Shown here piece by piece: positions 42,289 through 50,999 of a DNA stretch of 64,000 nt. Source of the DNA: Deltaproteobacteria bacterium (GTDB taxonomy: Bacteria > Myxococcota_A > Polyangia > Polyangiales > Ga0077539). How positions within the stretch are numbered: the stretch's first letter is position 1; every line of letters begins with the position of its first letter. The notes under the pieces were generated by a model. That model was not told the DNA's origin, ran no database searches, and saw only the letters and a program-made list of their open reading frames with translations. The stretch is taken from the NCBI GenBank assembly GCA_030694465.1, contig JAUXYJ010000055.1, positions 264,413-328,412 of the forward strand. Direction: 5' to 3'. Both the position numbers and the translations under genes were made by a program.

Positions 42289-43853
42289 ACCAAGACTCGA
42301 TCGTGGCGACCCGCGCGAGCTGGATCTCGCGTGTGATTCTCTTGCCTGCGCTCGTGGTCGCCGTGGGATTTCTCTCGTGGTGGACCGTCCGCACGACGCG
42401 AGACCTCCGACGCCTAGACAAGGCCAGCATCATCGAGAGCACGCTCTTGCTCGCGCGGGAGCGCGTCGACCGCATCGAGCAGCAGGTGATCGCGGCCGAC
42501 AACGCTGTGTTTCAGCTGGTCAATCCCGATGACCTTGACCCTCTCGCGCTGCGATGGATCGAGAGCGCGCCGAGGGTCTCGCCCGCTGTTCGCTCGGTGC
42601 TTGTCCTCGACGCCAACGAACGACCCGTGCGGCACATCACGCGCGACTCGCCCGCGAGCGCTCGCGCTTTTTTGAGCAAATTCTCTGACGAAATCAGGCC
42701 GCTGCTTCACCTGAGTGACACGCGCCCCGACGCACACAACCACCTGCACCACCTCGTGCGGGGCGAAGAGGTGTTTGTCTCATCGCTCACCCGAGAGGTC
42801 GCAGGGCGCAGGCACTACGTCATTTTGCAGGGCGATGTGACCTACCTCCGCGAGCACCTGCTGCCCTCGCTCTTTGACGACAGCGTGGGGCAGGGGCGCT
42901 TTAGCGTCGTAGATCAAGACGGACGCACGATCGTGGGTCGCGCATTGGGCGGTGGCGACTTTGTGGTGACCCTGCGATTTCCCAGCACAGTGTACCGATG
43001 GAGGCTCTCGGCCGAGCCGAACAAGGCCGAAGAAATCGCTGCACGCTCACGCTCGCGTCCGGTGTTCGACGTGGTGCTCGTTGCGCTCTCGCTCGGAGTC
43101 CTCGTGGTGGGCGTCGTGTTCTTGGCGTTTGCCGCACGCAACGAGCAGCGACTCAACCGACTGAAGAGCGATTTTATCGCGACGGTCTCGCACGAACTGA
43201 AGACCCCGTTGAGCCTCATCCGGATGTTCGGCGAGATGCTCTCGAGCAACCGCCAGCTCACCGAGGATCGACGCAAACAATACCTCCAGATCATCGTGCG
43301 CGAGAGCGAGAGGCTCACGTCGCTGATCGAGAACGTACTAGATTTTGCCAGGGTAGAGCGCGGCAAGGCCTCGTACGAGTTCTCTCCCGGAAACCTCGGA
43401 GAGCTCACCCTCCGCAGCGTCGACCTCTTTCGCTCACGCCTCGACCGCGACCGCCCAGTGATCTTGGTCGACGTGTCCAAGAACATCCCCGACAGCGAGC
43501 TCGACGAGCAAGCGCTTCAGCTACTGATCCTCAATCTCTTGGACAACGCGCTCAAGTACGCCCCTGACGGAGAGCGCATCGTGGTGCGTGTGCGACACCA
43601 GGGCGCGAGGCTCACCCTCGAAGTCGAAGACGAAGGCCCGGGCATCGACGACGAAGATTCTCGCAGAATTTTCGAGCGATTCTACCGCGGTCGCCACGCA
43701 CGCGAGCACGGCGCACGTGGCAGCGGGATCGGCCTCGCGTTGGTCCAGCACATCGCCCGGGCCCATGGCGGCGACGTCGCCGTCCGGAGCGCTAAGCCCC
43801 ACGGCGCGCTCTTCACCGTCGCCATGCCGCTGCACCCCGTGGGCAAGCGCTAG
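42285..43853 (+). CDS. Membrane-bound sensor histidine kinase (orphan)
   Basis: The protein has 522 residues from ATG 42285, in a 4-base overlap with the Cys-rich lipoprotein. One transmembrane segment is near 15-35 and a second near 265-283, bounding a periplasmic domain of about 230 residues. The HisKA box is FIATVSHELKTPLSLIRMFGE. HATPase boxes are NLLDNALKYAP, DEGPGIDDED and GSGIGLALVQHIARAHGG. No response regulator gene is adjacent. Coupling suggests that the Cys-rich lipoprotein is its sensor partner (inference). Confidence 0.92.
   Translation: MNQDSIVATRASWISRVILLPALVVAVGFLSWWTVRTTRDLRRLDKASIIESTLLLARERVDRIEQQVIAADNAVFQLVNPDDLDPLALRWIESAPRVSPAVRSVLVLDANERPVRHITRDSPASARAFLSKFSDEIRPLLHLSDTRPDAHNHLHHLVRGEEVFVSSLTREVAGRRHYVILQGDVTYLREHLLPSLFDDSVGQGRFSVVDQDGRTIVGRALGGGDFVVTLRFPSTVYRWRLSAEPNKAEEIAARSRSRPVFDVVLVALSLGVLVVGVVFLAFAARNEQRLNRLKSDFIATVSHELKTPLSLIRMFGEMLSSNRQLTEDRRKQYLQIIVRESERLTSLIENVLDFARVERGKASYEFSPGNLGELTLRSVDLFRSRLDRDRPVILVDVSKNIPDSELDEQALQLLILNLLDNALKYAPDGERIVVRVRHQGARLTLEVEDEGPGIDDEDSRRIFERFYRGRHAREHGARGSGIGLALVQHIARAHGGDVAVRSAKPHGALFTVAMPLHPVGKR
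43770..43781. repeat. GGCGACGTCGCC palindrome, copy 6
   Basis: The 12-bp core only, in frame near the end of the histidine kinase gene (HGGDVAV). Here the residues are also family-conserved (AHGG), so this copy may be coincidental. Confidence 0.7.
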
Positions 43854-45076
43854 CGCGCTGCAATTGCACGGATTTCGCTCACGAGCTTGCTGCTCCCCAG
43901 CACGATCGCGTCGAGCCAATACTCGCGCTCGACCAACGCAAGCGACGGCTGCCCGATCGGAACATACACCTCGTCGAGCGTCTCACTCGCCAAGCCCAGC
44001 GCCTGCGCGCCATGGACGCTCCCCTCGCGCCACAGGTGCGCCGCGAGCGGCACACCATCGCTGGGCTCGTACGTCACCCGCCTGCGCAATCTCAGCCGCT
44101 CGTGGGTCTCTAGCGCGCGGATCTCTTCGACCGGGTCGGTGACAATATGGCTGTCAATTCCCACACAGAGTCGCACTCCCGCGTCGCGCAAGTCCGCGAT
44201 CGTCGCGAGCCCGTCGCCAAGGTCTCGCTCGGTAGTAGGGCACGCACAGACATACCCCTTTGCGCGTCCCAGAATCCTCGCTTCGTCCGCGCTGAGGTGG
44301 GTCCCGTGCACCGCCGTAAACCGCTCGCTCAGAGCCCCACACGCTTCAAGCAATTCCATGGGCCTGCACCCATGCTCCACCAAGCACTCGTCGACCTCGC
44401 CCTGCACCTCGGACACATGCATGTGCATGACCAGCGCTTGCTCGTCCGCGTATCGCGCGCACTCTTCGACCCACCGGCGCTCCACCGCGCGCACCGAGTG
44501 TGGCGCGAGCCCAACCTTGACCCTCGCGTGCCCCTGGTAGGCCTTCTGAAGCGCCTGAACGTCCCGCAGCACCCAGCTCACGTCAGGATCACAGAAGCGC
44601 CGCTGTCCGGGCTCTGCGTCGCGCCCAACCCCTGCGCGCTGATACGCTGTGCGCAAGAGCGTGATCACCAAGCCCTCGTCCAGCGCCGCGCGGATCACCG
44701 CGTCGGCCATCACCGTGCGGTCGTCGTAGGGCGTCCCATCGGCTTGGTGATGCACGTAGTGAAACTCGCCCACCGCGACGACCCCCGCCGCGCGCAGCTC
44801 TCGGTAAGCCACCCGCGCGATGGCATACATGGACTCGGGCGTCAGCGACGTGGCCATGGCGTACATCGCATCGCGCCAGGACCAGAAGGTGCCATTGGCG
44901 CGAGAACTTCGTTGCGTTTGCCCGCGAAGCGCTCGCTGAAAGGCATGCGAATGCGCGCTCACAAGCCCCGGCAGCGCCAAGCACTCCCCCAGGGATGAAT
45001 CCTGCACAACGCGCCCGATGGATTGTTCGCTCACAGCCGTGGACTCATACCGCACTCTCGCAGTCGGCGGACGCAA
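43850..45076 (-). CDS. hutF: Formimidoylglutamate deiminase (HutF-like amidohydrolase)
   Basis: The protein has 408 residues from a TTG start. It is an amidohydrolase-superfamily protein with the metal motif HSHAFQRALRG near 42-50 and the HutF-typical segment GTFWSWRDAMYAMA. Other family blocks are GEFHYVHHQADGTPYDD, HMHVSEVQGEVDECLVEHG and HGTHLSADEARIL. The enzyme converts formiminoglutamate to formylglutamate in histidine degradation. It lacks about 50 residues found at the N-terminus of typical HutF. No other hut gene is adjacent. Confidence 0.88.
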   Translation of the reverse strand: MRPPTARVRYESTAVSEQSIGRVVQDSSLGECLALPGLVSAHSHAFQRALRGQTQRSSRANGTFWSWRDAMYAMATSLTPESMYAIARVAYRELRAAGVVAVGEFHYVHHQADGTPYDDRTVMADAVIRAALDEGLVITLLRTAYQRAGVGRDAEPGQRRFCDPDVSWVLRDVQALQKAYQGHARVKVGLAPHSVRAVERRWVEECARYADEQALVMHMHVSEVQGEVDECLVEHGCRPMELLEACGALSERFTAVHGTHLSADEARILGRAKGYVCACPTTERDLGDGLATIADLRDAGVRLCVGIDSHIVTDPVEEIRALETHERLRLRRRVTYEPSDGVPLAAHLWREGSVHGAQALGLASETLDEVYVPIGQPSLALVEREYWLDAIVLGSSKLVSEIRAIAAR

Positions 45077-45082
45077 TGGGAG

Positions 45083-45135
45083 AAAAGCAAAGAGCCCATC
45101 GCGTTACCTACGTGAGGTAGTCAGGATGGGCTCAA
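45083..45135 (-). terminator. Likely terminator of the rpmI-rplT operon
   Basis: Inverted repeat GAGCCCATC (45092-45100) with GATGGGCTC (45125-45133), with a second inner hairpin TACCT/AGGTA. Read on the minus strand after rplT, it ends in a T-rich stretch (CTTTGCTTTTC). Confidence 0.65.
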
Positions 45136-45174
45136 AGTTCGCGTAGGCAAAGACGCGTCAATCGAAGAGCAGTC

Positions 45175-45540
45175 TCAGATCGCGGCTGCGATCTTGAGGC
45201 CAGCGGCCTTGGCGACTGCTTCGAAGGTCTTAAAGTCGCTCGTTGCGAACGCCGAGAGGATCTTGCGGTCCAGCCCGATGTTTGCGGTCTTGAGCGCGAA
45301 GATCAAACGCGAGTAGCTCGTCCCGATCATGCGCGCTGCGGCGCTGATGCGGGTGATCCACAAGCGACGAAAATCACGCTTGCGAAGACGGCGATGACGG
45401 TACGCGTACTGCCAGCTCTTGCGGACGGCTTCTACGGCGACGGACGCCAAGCGTGAGCGGCCTGCACTGAATCCACGAGCGTGCTTGAGAATACGATTAC
45501 GACGGCGGCGGGCTTTAAAGCCTCTTTTAACGCGGGGCAT
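45175..45540 (-). CDS. rplT: 50S ribosomal protein L20
   Basis: The protein has 121 residues. It starts with the basic MPRVKRGFKARRRRNRILKHARGF and continues with SWQYAYRHRRLRKRDFRRLWITRI, both standard for L20, which binds 23S rRNA early in assembly. It follows rpmI by 28 bases. A hairpin terminator lies 40 bases downstream. The usual partners infC and pheS are not adjacent; pheS lies 43 kb away. Confidence 0.97.
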   Translation of the reverse strand: MPRVKRGFKARRRRNRILKHARGFSAGRSRLASVAVEAVRKSWQYAYRHRRLRKRDFRRLWITRISAAARMIGTSYSRLIFALKTANIGLDRKILSAFATSDFKTFEAVAKAAGLKIAAAI

Positions 45541-45568
45541 GGTTGATCAGCTCCTTACAGTTTCTCGG

Positions 45569-45772
45569 TCACTTCGTCCCGTAAGGGAGCATCAATTTCA
45601 CGCGCTCTTCCATGGACTTGTGGACCATGTCTTGCTTACGGAGACGACGCAAACGTGAGGGAGACTTGCCTCCCATAAAGTGGCTTGCGCCACCCTTTGA
45701 GCGACGAACACGGCCCGTTCCGGTGATCTTGAAGCGCTTGGCTGCAGCGCGATTGGTCTTCATCTTAGGCAT
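45569..45772 (-). CDS. rpmI: 50S ribosomal protein L35
   Basis: The protein has 67 residues: MPKMKTNRAAAKRFKITGTG then the Lys/Arg-rich core RVRRSKGGASHFMGGKS, standard for L35. AAAGGA lies about 9 bases upstream of the ATG. infC, normally just before rpmI, is absent: no reading frame of the right kind lies within 400 bases. The operon is therefore rpmI-rplT only. Confidence 0.97.
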   Translation of the reverse strand: MPKMKTNRAAAKRFKITGTGRVRRSKGGASHFMGGKSPSRLRRLRKQDMVHKSMEERVKLMLPYGTK

Positions 45773-46177
45773 CGTTTGGTCCTTTTGGCTCCGGTGGGGC
45801 GTTGCTACCAGAGATCGTCGAGTGCGCAAACCGCGCAGTCTCGTGCTCTCTCTTTTTGTCTGCCCAACACGTCGCTGAAAGTCGCGTACCCCTTTTAAGA
45901 GGCTCTCTCTAAGCTCACATCTGCGAACATCGCAGTGCAAGCCACCCTCTCAAAGTGATCGTCAGTGCGTTCTGTAAAGCCCTCAATGGGCAGCTAATTC
46001 ACTGACAAACTGTTGAGACGGTATCGTTCGTGGCCACATGCCACGCGGGGACGATCGTACGCGAGGGCGGTCTGTCTAGCGAAATGGCCGGAGAAGTCAA
46101 GCACCATCGCCCTTCGCCCCTGTGCCACCCCCTGCCGTCTACACCCCGCTAGCCCCCCCTGCGCTCTGAAGCGATGG
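45773..46177. other. 405-base non-coding gap upstream of rpmI
   Basis: No credible gene is present. On the minus strand this is the leader and promoter region of rpmI-rplT and also the space after the FHA gene. L20 operons are often autoregulated by leader RNA structures. Short inverted stretches are visible but no confident leader fold was identified. Confidence 0.6.
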
Positions 46178-47656
46178 CTACTGACCCAGGGTGTCGCGGT
46201 ATCGCTCGGCGTAGCGCCCGTCAGGATAGCGCTGAAGATAGCGCCGCATGGTCTGCTCTGCCGCCGACGTGTTGTGAAGCGCGCGGTAGGCCGTCACGAG
46301 CTGATTAAACTCGATCTCGCTACTGACCCGGCTGCGCAGTCCGTTTACGACGCACTGGTAATCGTTGTTAAGAAGGCACGTCGCGACGTTGGGCGCGGCT
46401 CCGGTGGGCTGCGGTGTGGTCGTGGCGACTGCAGGTGGCGGAGTGGTCCGTACCGCGGCCGTTGGAGTCGTCGGCGCATGGGTCGTCGGCGCGGCGACAG
46501 CCACGGCGTTGACCTCCGGAGTGTGAGTCCGCCGCACGTGCCTGGGCTCGACCGTAGGCGAGGGAGCCACCGAGGGCGGCTCGACGTTCGTCGTGGGCTG
46601 CGCAGTTGCCTGCACAGGGGGCTCCACCGTAGGCGCGACTTGGGTCGGTTGTAAGGGCTCCGGCGTGGGGGCTGCCACAGGGGCTGCGGTTGGGGCCGCT
46701 TGCGCCACCGGCGATGTGGGTTCAGGTGTCGTCACCAGGGTGCTGTTGGCCGGAGCGGGCGGGTTGACCGCCGCGCCGCCTTTGAGCGCGTATCCAGCTC
46801 CGCCAAGAAGCACCATGAGCGCCACGCCCCCGCCGACGAGCATGCCAGCGTTGGATTTTTTAGCGATTTCGGTAGCGGCCGTCGCGGGCGCCATCGCCAT
46901 CACGCTGGTCGCGTCGCCCTGCTTGGCCAACCTAAACTCGACCACGCCCATGGTGATCATGTCGTTGGCCTGAATGACCTTGGTCTTCACACGCTCGCCA
47001 TTGACGGTGATGCCGTTTGAGCTGCTCAGATCCTCGATCATCAGCTTGTCATCAAGCAGCGTGATCCGAGCGTGTTCACGCGAGATCGACGAGAAGGGAA
47101 GCGACACGTCGGCCACCTCGGAGCGTCCAAGCAGCATCGGCAGGCGCGTGATGGCCACCGGCGCTGGCGTCCCCGCGGGAGCAAGAAACACCAACCGAAG
47201 CTGTCTCAGTGACTCAGGCACTGGCATCGTCGGTGGCGTCGGAAACGCGCTCGGGATCGCTGGCACCGTCGCTTGGGGCACATGGCCGCCGCGCTGCTCG
47301 GGGGCCCCATAGCTCTCCGCTGCGGTCGAAGCCGCCGGTGCGGACTGGCTTGGCGCTACGACGGCGCCCTCTTCGATGACCTCAATTTTGTAATCGCCGA
47401 TGACAATCTTGTCTTTCAGCGTCAGCGGTCGCGTCCCGGCCACGCGCGTGCCGTTGATGGCCGTGCCGTTGTAGCTGCCGAGGTCCTGCAGCATGTAGCT
47501 GCCGTTCTCTTTTTGCAGCTTGGCGTGCCGTCGCGAAACGTTGCGATCGGTCAGGCGAATCGTATTGCCTTCTTTGCGACCGATCGTGATCTCATCGCGG
47601 ACAAGGGGCACGGTGGTTGTCTTGCCTTCGTCATCCGAAATCACGAGCTTGTACAT
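46178..47656 (-). CDS. Dual-FHA-domain membrane protein
   Basis: The protein has 492 residues. The first FHA domain (about 1-95) has GRKEGN, SRRHAKL and SYNGTAING. The second (about 150-245) has LGRSEVADV, SREHARI and SSNGITVNGERV. These bind phosphothreonine peptides from Ser/Thr kinases. A transmembrane segment (MLVGGGVALMVLLGGAGYAL) lies near 275-295, then a Pro/Thr/Val-rich linker and a C-terminal helical region of about 60 residues resembling a TPR pair. It likely scaffolds kinase signalling at the inner membrane. Confidence 0.88.
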   Translation of the reverse strand: MYKLVISDDEGKTTTVPLVRDEITIGRKEGNTIRLTDRNVSRRHAKLQKENGSYMLQDLGSYNGTAINGTRVAGTRPLTLKDKIVIGDYKIEVIEEGAVVAPSQSAPAASTAAESYGAPEQRGGHVPQATVPAIPSAFPTPPTMPVPESLRQLRLVFLAPAGTPAPVAITRLPMLLGRSEVADVSLPFSSISREHARITLLDDKLMIEDLSSSNGITVNGERVKTKVIQANDMITMGVVEFRLAKQGDATSVMAMAPATAATEIAKKSNAGMLVGGGVALMVLLGGAGYALKGGAAVNPPAPANSTLVTTPEPTSPVAQAAPTAAPVAAPTPEPLQPTQVAPTVEPPVQATAQPTTNVEPPSVAPSPTVEPRHVRRTHTPEVNAVAVAAPTTHAPTTPTAAVRTTPPPAVATTTPQPTGAAPNVATCLLNNDYQCVVNGLRSRVSSEIEFNQLVTAYRALHNTSAAEQTMRRYLQRYPDGRYAERYRDTLGQ

Positions 47657-49227
47657 ACGAACCTCCGAATTCCCTCGTCCGACCCAGCGTCGCGCCTACT
47701 GCTTTGGCCCGACTGTGTTGTTTGTGCCGAATCGAGAAGAATTCTCATACGTGGTCTAACCATACGAATGGAGCTGCCCGTAAGGGTCAACGCGGTGGTT
47801 GTACCCTTACGCTTTCGTAGATATACCGCGACAAGCGCACCAAGGCCCAAACCAATCCACCCGTTTGGCGAATTCGCGCGGTTGGGGGCCATGCCCGCAG
47901 CGTGGCAGGCACAGCCGCCCCCAGCGATCACTCGGGGTTCGCTCGCGTCACGCGCTGCATCCAAGCGCCCCGTGGCCTCGTGGGCGACGTCTAGCGGTAC
48001 ATCGCGCTGCGTATTGGCTGCGTCTTCTGACACGATCCCCCCGTCGCCCTCGGCGGACTCGCAGGGAGCCCCGGCGGGCGCGCTGGGCCCACGGATCATC
48101 GCGAGCCTGTCACGCACAGCGGGCCAAAGCGGCGTGCAAATCGTCCGCACGGGGCTGCCCTCCGGGCATGCCTCGGGTCCGAGAAGCTCTGTAAGCGAAA
48201 ATACAGGACGAAAGCTCTCTCCGTCGTCTCGTGAGCACGCAAACGAGAACCCGTTGTCTTGCTCGTTGGCCGTGGCATACAAGCGCTCGCGTGCAAACCG
48301 CATGGACCTTGGCCGCAGGGTTGACTGCACCGAGGCCCAGCTCGCGCCGCCATCCACCGTGCGCTGGATGCGCTCGCCCAGATTCGTACTGCTCGCCCAA
48401 ATTCTCGTTCCGCCGGGCGCCGCGGTCACCGCGATCAACGGCGACCCTGCGCTTAGAATCCGCGTCAAAGCGCGCCCCCCGTTGGTCGAGCGCAACAGCT
48501 GGGTACCCATCGGGTCAAGGTCCGCGCGGATCAAGAGCGAGTCGGCCGAGAGAGGGTCAATCCACGCGAGGTATGCGATGTATCCGCCAGCAAAATCGCT
48601 GCTAATCTCGTTCATGACCGATCCGCCATTGTCCGAGCGAAACAGCGCCGGTCGAGCCCCCCTGAGCCAAGCCGTCGCGTAGACCCGCTGCGTATCACTG
48701 GGAGCCACATCGACCGTGTGCGAGTAAAACTCGGCCCGTCCCCACATGCGTCGCCAATCCATCCCGTGATTGTCGCTGCGATAGATCGCCTGCTCTCCCA
48801 GGCTCGGCGTGGTCATCGCCACGACCACTCCGCCCGCCGAGCTGAGGTCCGCGACAGGCTCGCGCACAAAGCCCGCAGGCCGCGCGAAGCCACACCAATC
48901 AGTCTGTGCCACGCTCACGCCATCGGGTAGGCCCACGACGAGCGAGCCGTTTGAAGTGATGGCCACCGTGGGATCAAATTGCCCGCTGTAGTCCAGCGCC
49001 TCTTCGCAGGACCAGTGCCAAGTGCGGCCGCCGTCGGTGCTTAACACAAGCCCAAAGGTCGTCACGATCGCCATGCGCTGGGCCGCGTCGCCTTCGCCAA
49101 GCGCAAAGTACTGTGCTGCGGGATAGCGTCCATTGGCCTGCGAAATCGCAGGAGTTAAGCTCGCTCCAGCTACGCACATCCACAACCCTGCCGCGCGGAC
49201 GCTGCGTGCGCTCGTCACCCAATCCAT
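47641..49227 (-). CDS. BNR/sialidase-like propeller surface protein with MYXO-CTERM-like tail and extra extension
   Basis: The protein has 528 residues, with a signal peptide (SVRAAGLWMCVAGASLTPAISQA). BNR/Asp-box motifs such as STDGGRTW, SDNHGMDW, STNGGRAL and SRDDGESF mark a beta-propeller. After an Asp/Glu-rich linker comes GGGCACHAAG, then a hydrophobic segment (WIGLGLGALVAVYL) and RKRKG, a MYXO-CTERM-like sorting tail that would normally end the protein. Here 53 more residues follow and overlap the FHA gene start by 16 bases, which suggests a lost stop codon. Confidence 0.75.
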   Translation of the reverse strand: MDWVTSARSVRAAGLWMCVAGASLTPAISQANGRYPAAQYFALGEGDAAQRMAIVTTFGLVLSTDGGRTWHWSCEEALDYSGQFDPTVAITSNGSLVVGLPDGVSVAQTDWCGFARPAGFVREPVADLSSAGGVVVAMTTPSLGEQAIYRSDNHGMDWRRMWGRAEFYSHTVDVAPSDTQRVYATAWLRGARPALFRSDNGGSVMNEISSDFAGGYIAYLAWIDPLSADSLLIRADLDPMGTQLLRSTNGGRALTRILSAGSPLIAVTAAPGGTRIWASSTNLGERIQRTVDGGASWASVQSTLRPRSMRFARERLYATANEQDNGFSFACSRDDGESFRPVFSLTELLGPEACPEGSPVRTICTPLWPAVRDRLAMIRGPSAPAGAPCESAEGDGGIVSEDAANTQRDVPLDVAHEATGRLDAARDASEPRVIAGGGCACHAAGMAPNRANSPNGWIGLGLGALVAVYLRKRKGTTTALTLTGSSIRMVRPRMRILLDSAQTTQSGQSSRRDAGSDEGIRRFVCTSS

Positions 49228-49309
49228 CTGTGTGCTTTACCCCAGAACGGCGCAGCTCGCGCAGCCTCCCTCAGGACAAACCCGCGCAACACTCGTAGAC
49301 TCTCTCGCT

Positions 49310-50851
49310 GTGCCCCGTCGCCTCGCGTTGCCTCTGGCCCTCTCTCTGTGGGCCTGCTCGGCCGACCCTCCCGTCGCCGTCGAAGACGTGGTGTCCCCAC
49401 GTGACAGCGTCTTCGCAGCAGACCGCGCGCTGAGTGACCAACGAGCCCCCGCTTTGACGACCCTGGTCGAGACGCCGGACATCGTCGTGACGCTGCCCTT
49501 TGGGGGCCCCGCACAGTCCATCCCCCTTGAGAGCTCAAGCGCTCCGGCGCTCGTGGATGTTCACCTGCTCGTAGACACGACGGCGAGCTTCGACGGAGAA
49601 ATCCGAGAGCTCCAGCGCGAGGTCCTCACGACCCTGCTCCCTGCCTTGCGCCAGCGCGTCTCGGGGCTGACCGTGGGGGTCTCGCGCTTCGAGGACATGC
49701 CCTATCTCCCGTTTGGTGCCGAGACCGACCGGCCCTTCGCGCTCTTGACCGCACAGACCACAGACACCCTTCGTGTGCAAAGCGCTGTAGGGAGACTGGA
49801 TCAGCCCCTGGGAAACGGCGCCGATCTCCCCGAGTCATGGGCCGAGGCGCTCTTTCAGGTCGCTACGGGGCAGGGGCTCGCGCTCCGTGGGACGCAAGGC
49901 GTCAGCGCGTTTCGGACTCCAGCCACCGGTGGCGGGAGGCTCGGTGGCGTGGGTTTTCGCGAGCGCTCGACGCGCGTCGTGGTGTTGGTCACCGACGCCA
50001 TCGCGCACACCTCGGCGGACTATGCGCGCGCCGGGATCAGCGCCCACTCGCTCGAGCAAGCCATCACGGCGCTGCGTGCGATGTCTGTGCACGTCGTGGG
50101 TGTCGTCTCGTCTCAAAACGAGCCCGCGGTGCGCTCGTCTCTCGAATCCGTTGCACTCCAAACGGGGGCTGTCGCGCCAGCGCGGGCAGGGGTCTGCTCG
50201 ACGGGTCTTCGCGGCGCGACGCGCGCTGCACGCGATCAATCGTGCCCGCTGGTCTATGACGTCGCACCGGACGGCTCAGGGCTCTCACGCACCGTCGTCG
50301 ACGGGATCTTCGCGCTGCTAGACACCCTCGCATACGAGAGTGTCCACGGTGAGAGCGACAATCCCCAGGGGTTTGTCCGGGCCATCGAGGCCGTCTCTTC
50401 TCGCACGGTCGCCGGGGGCGCCGAGCCCACACGCGAAGATCGCCTCCCTTCAAGCGGGCCCGATGGGATCGCAGACACCTTCGCGCGAGTCGCCCCCGCG
50501 ACCACGCTTAACTTCGCGATTCGCCTGCAAAATAACACTGTTCGCGAGGGTCTGTATCCACAGTCGTTCTTGCTCCGTGTGCGCCTTGTCGGAGACGCCA
50601 TGACCCTGCGTGAGTACGTCATCCGCGTGATCGTCCCGGAGGGGCCCAAATGGGATGCTGGCGTGGGCCAAGACAGCGCGACCGACGCAACAATGGACTC
50701 TCCCCACGAGGCCGAAACCCATGGTGAGGCCGATGCGGACGCAATCCCAGACGTCTCGCCGGACAGTGTCGACGACGCGATCGACGCGGTCAGCCCGCTG
50801 GGCGACGGCGGCGAAGTGATGGACGCTAGCGAAATCACTGAAGATTCGTAG
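49310..50851 (+). CDS. VWA-like lipoprotein
   Basis: The protein has 513 residues from GTG 49310; the leader PRRLALPLALSLWAC ends in a good lipobox. A von Willebrand A-like domain covers about 85-350: VDVHLLVDTTASF (MIDAS-like but DTTAS in place of DxSxS), VGVSRFEDMPY, and VVVLVTDAIAHT. The C-terminal 60 residues are very acidic (Asp/Glu). It is divergent from the BNR gene, so promoters probably overlap in the 82-base gap between the two starts. It likely binds a ligand or calcium at the cell surface. Confidence 0.75.
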   Translation: MPRRLALPLALSLWACSADPPVAVEDVVSPRDSVFAADRALSDQRAPALTTLVETPDIVVTLPFGGPAQSIPLESSSAPALVDVHLLVDTTASFDGEIRELQREVLTTLLPALRQRVSGLTVGVSRFEDMPYLPFGAETDRPFALLTAQTTDTLRVQSAVGRLDQPLGNGADLPESWAEALFQVATGQGLALRGTQGVSAFRTPATGGGRLGGVGFRERSTRVVVLVTDAIAHTSADYARAGISAHSLEQAITALRAMSVHVVGVVSSQNEPAVRSSLESVALQTGAVAPARAGVCSTGLRGATRAARDQSCPLVYDVAPDGSGLSRTVVDGIFALLDTLAYESVHGESDNPQGFVRAIEAVSSRTVAGGAEPTREDRLPSSGPDGIADTFARVAPATTLNFAIRLQNNTVREGLYPQSFLLRVRLVGDAMTLREYVIRVIVPEGPKWDAGVGQDSATDATMDSPHEAETHGEADADAIPDVSPDSVDDAIDAVSPLGDGGEVMDASEITEDS

Positions 50852-50999
50852 AATCCGCCCGCACTCTCCGCCCAAACTCGAACAACAACCGGCAAAGTCA
50901 AATTGACGTGCTCGCGTGATCCAACATACCGTCACGCCCGCCGAGCATGGGCTCTCGGTTGCATTCACTCCATCGACCGTCCCGTTGTTCTACTCCCCC

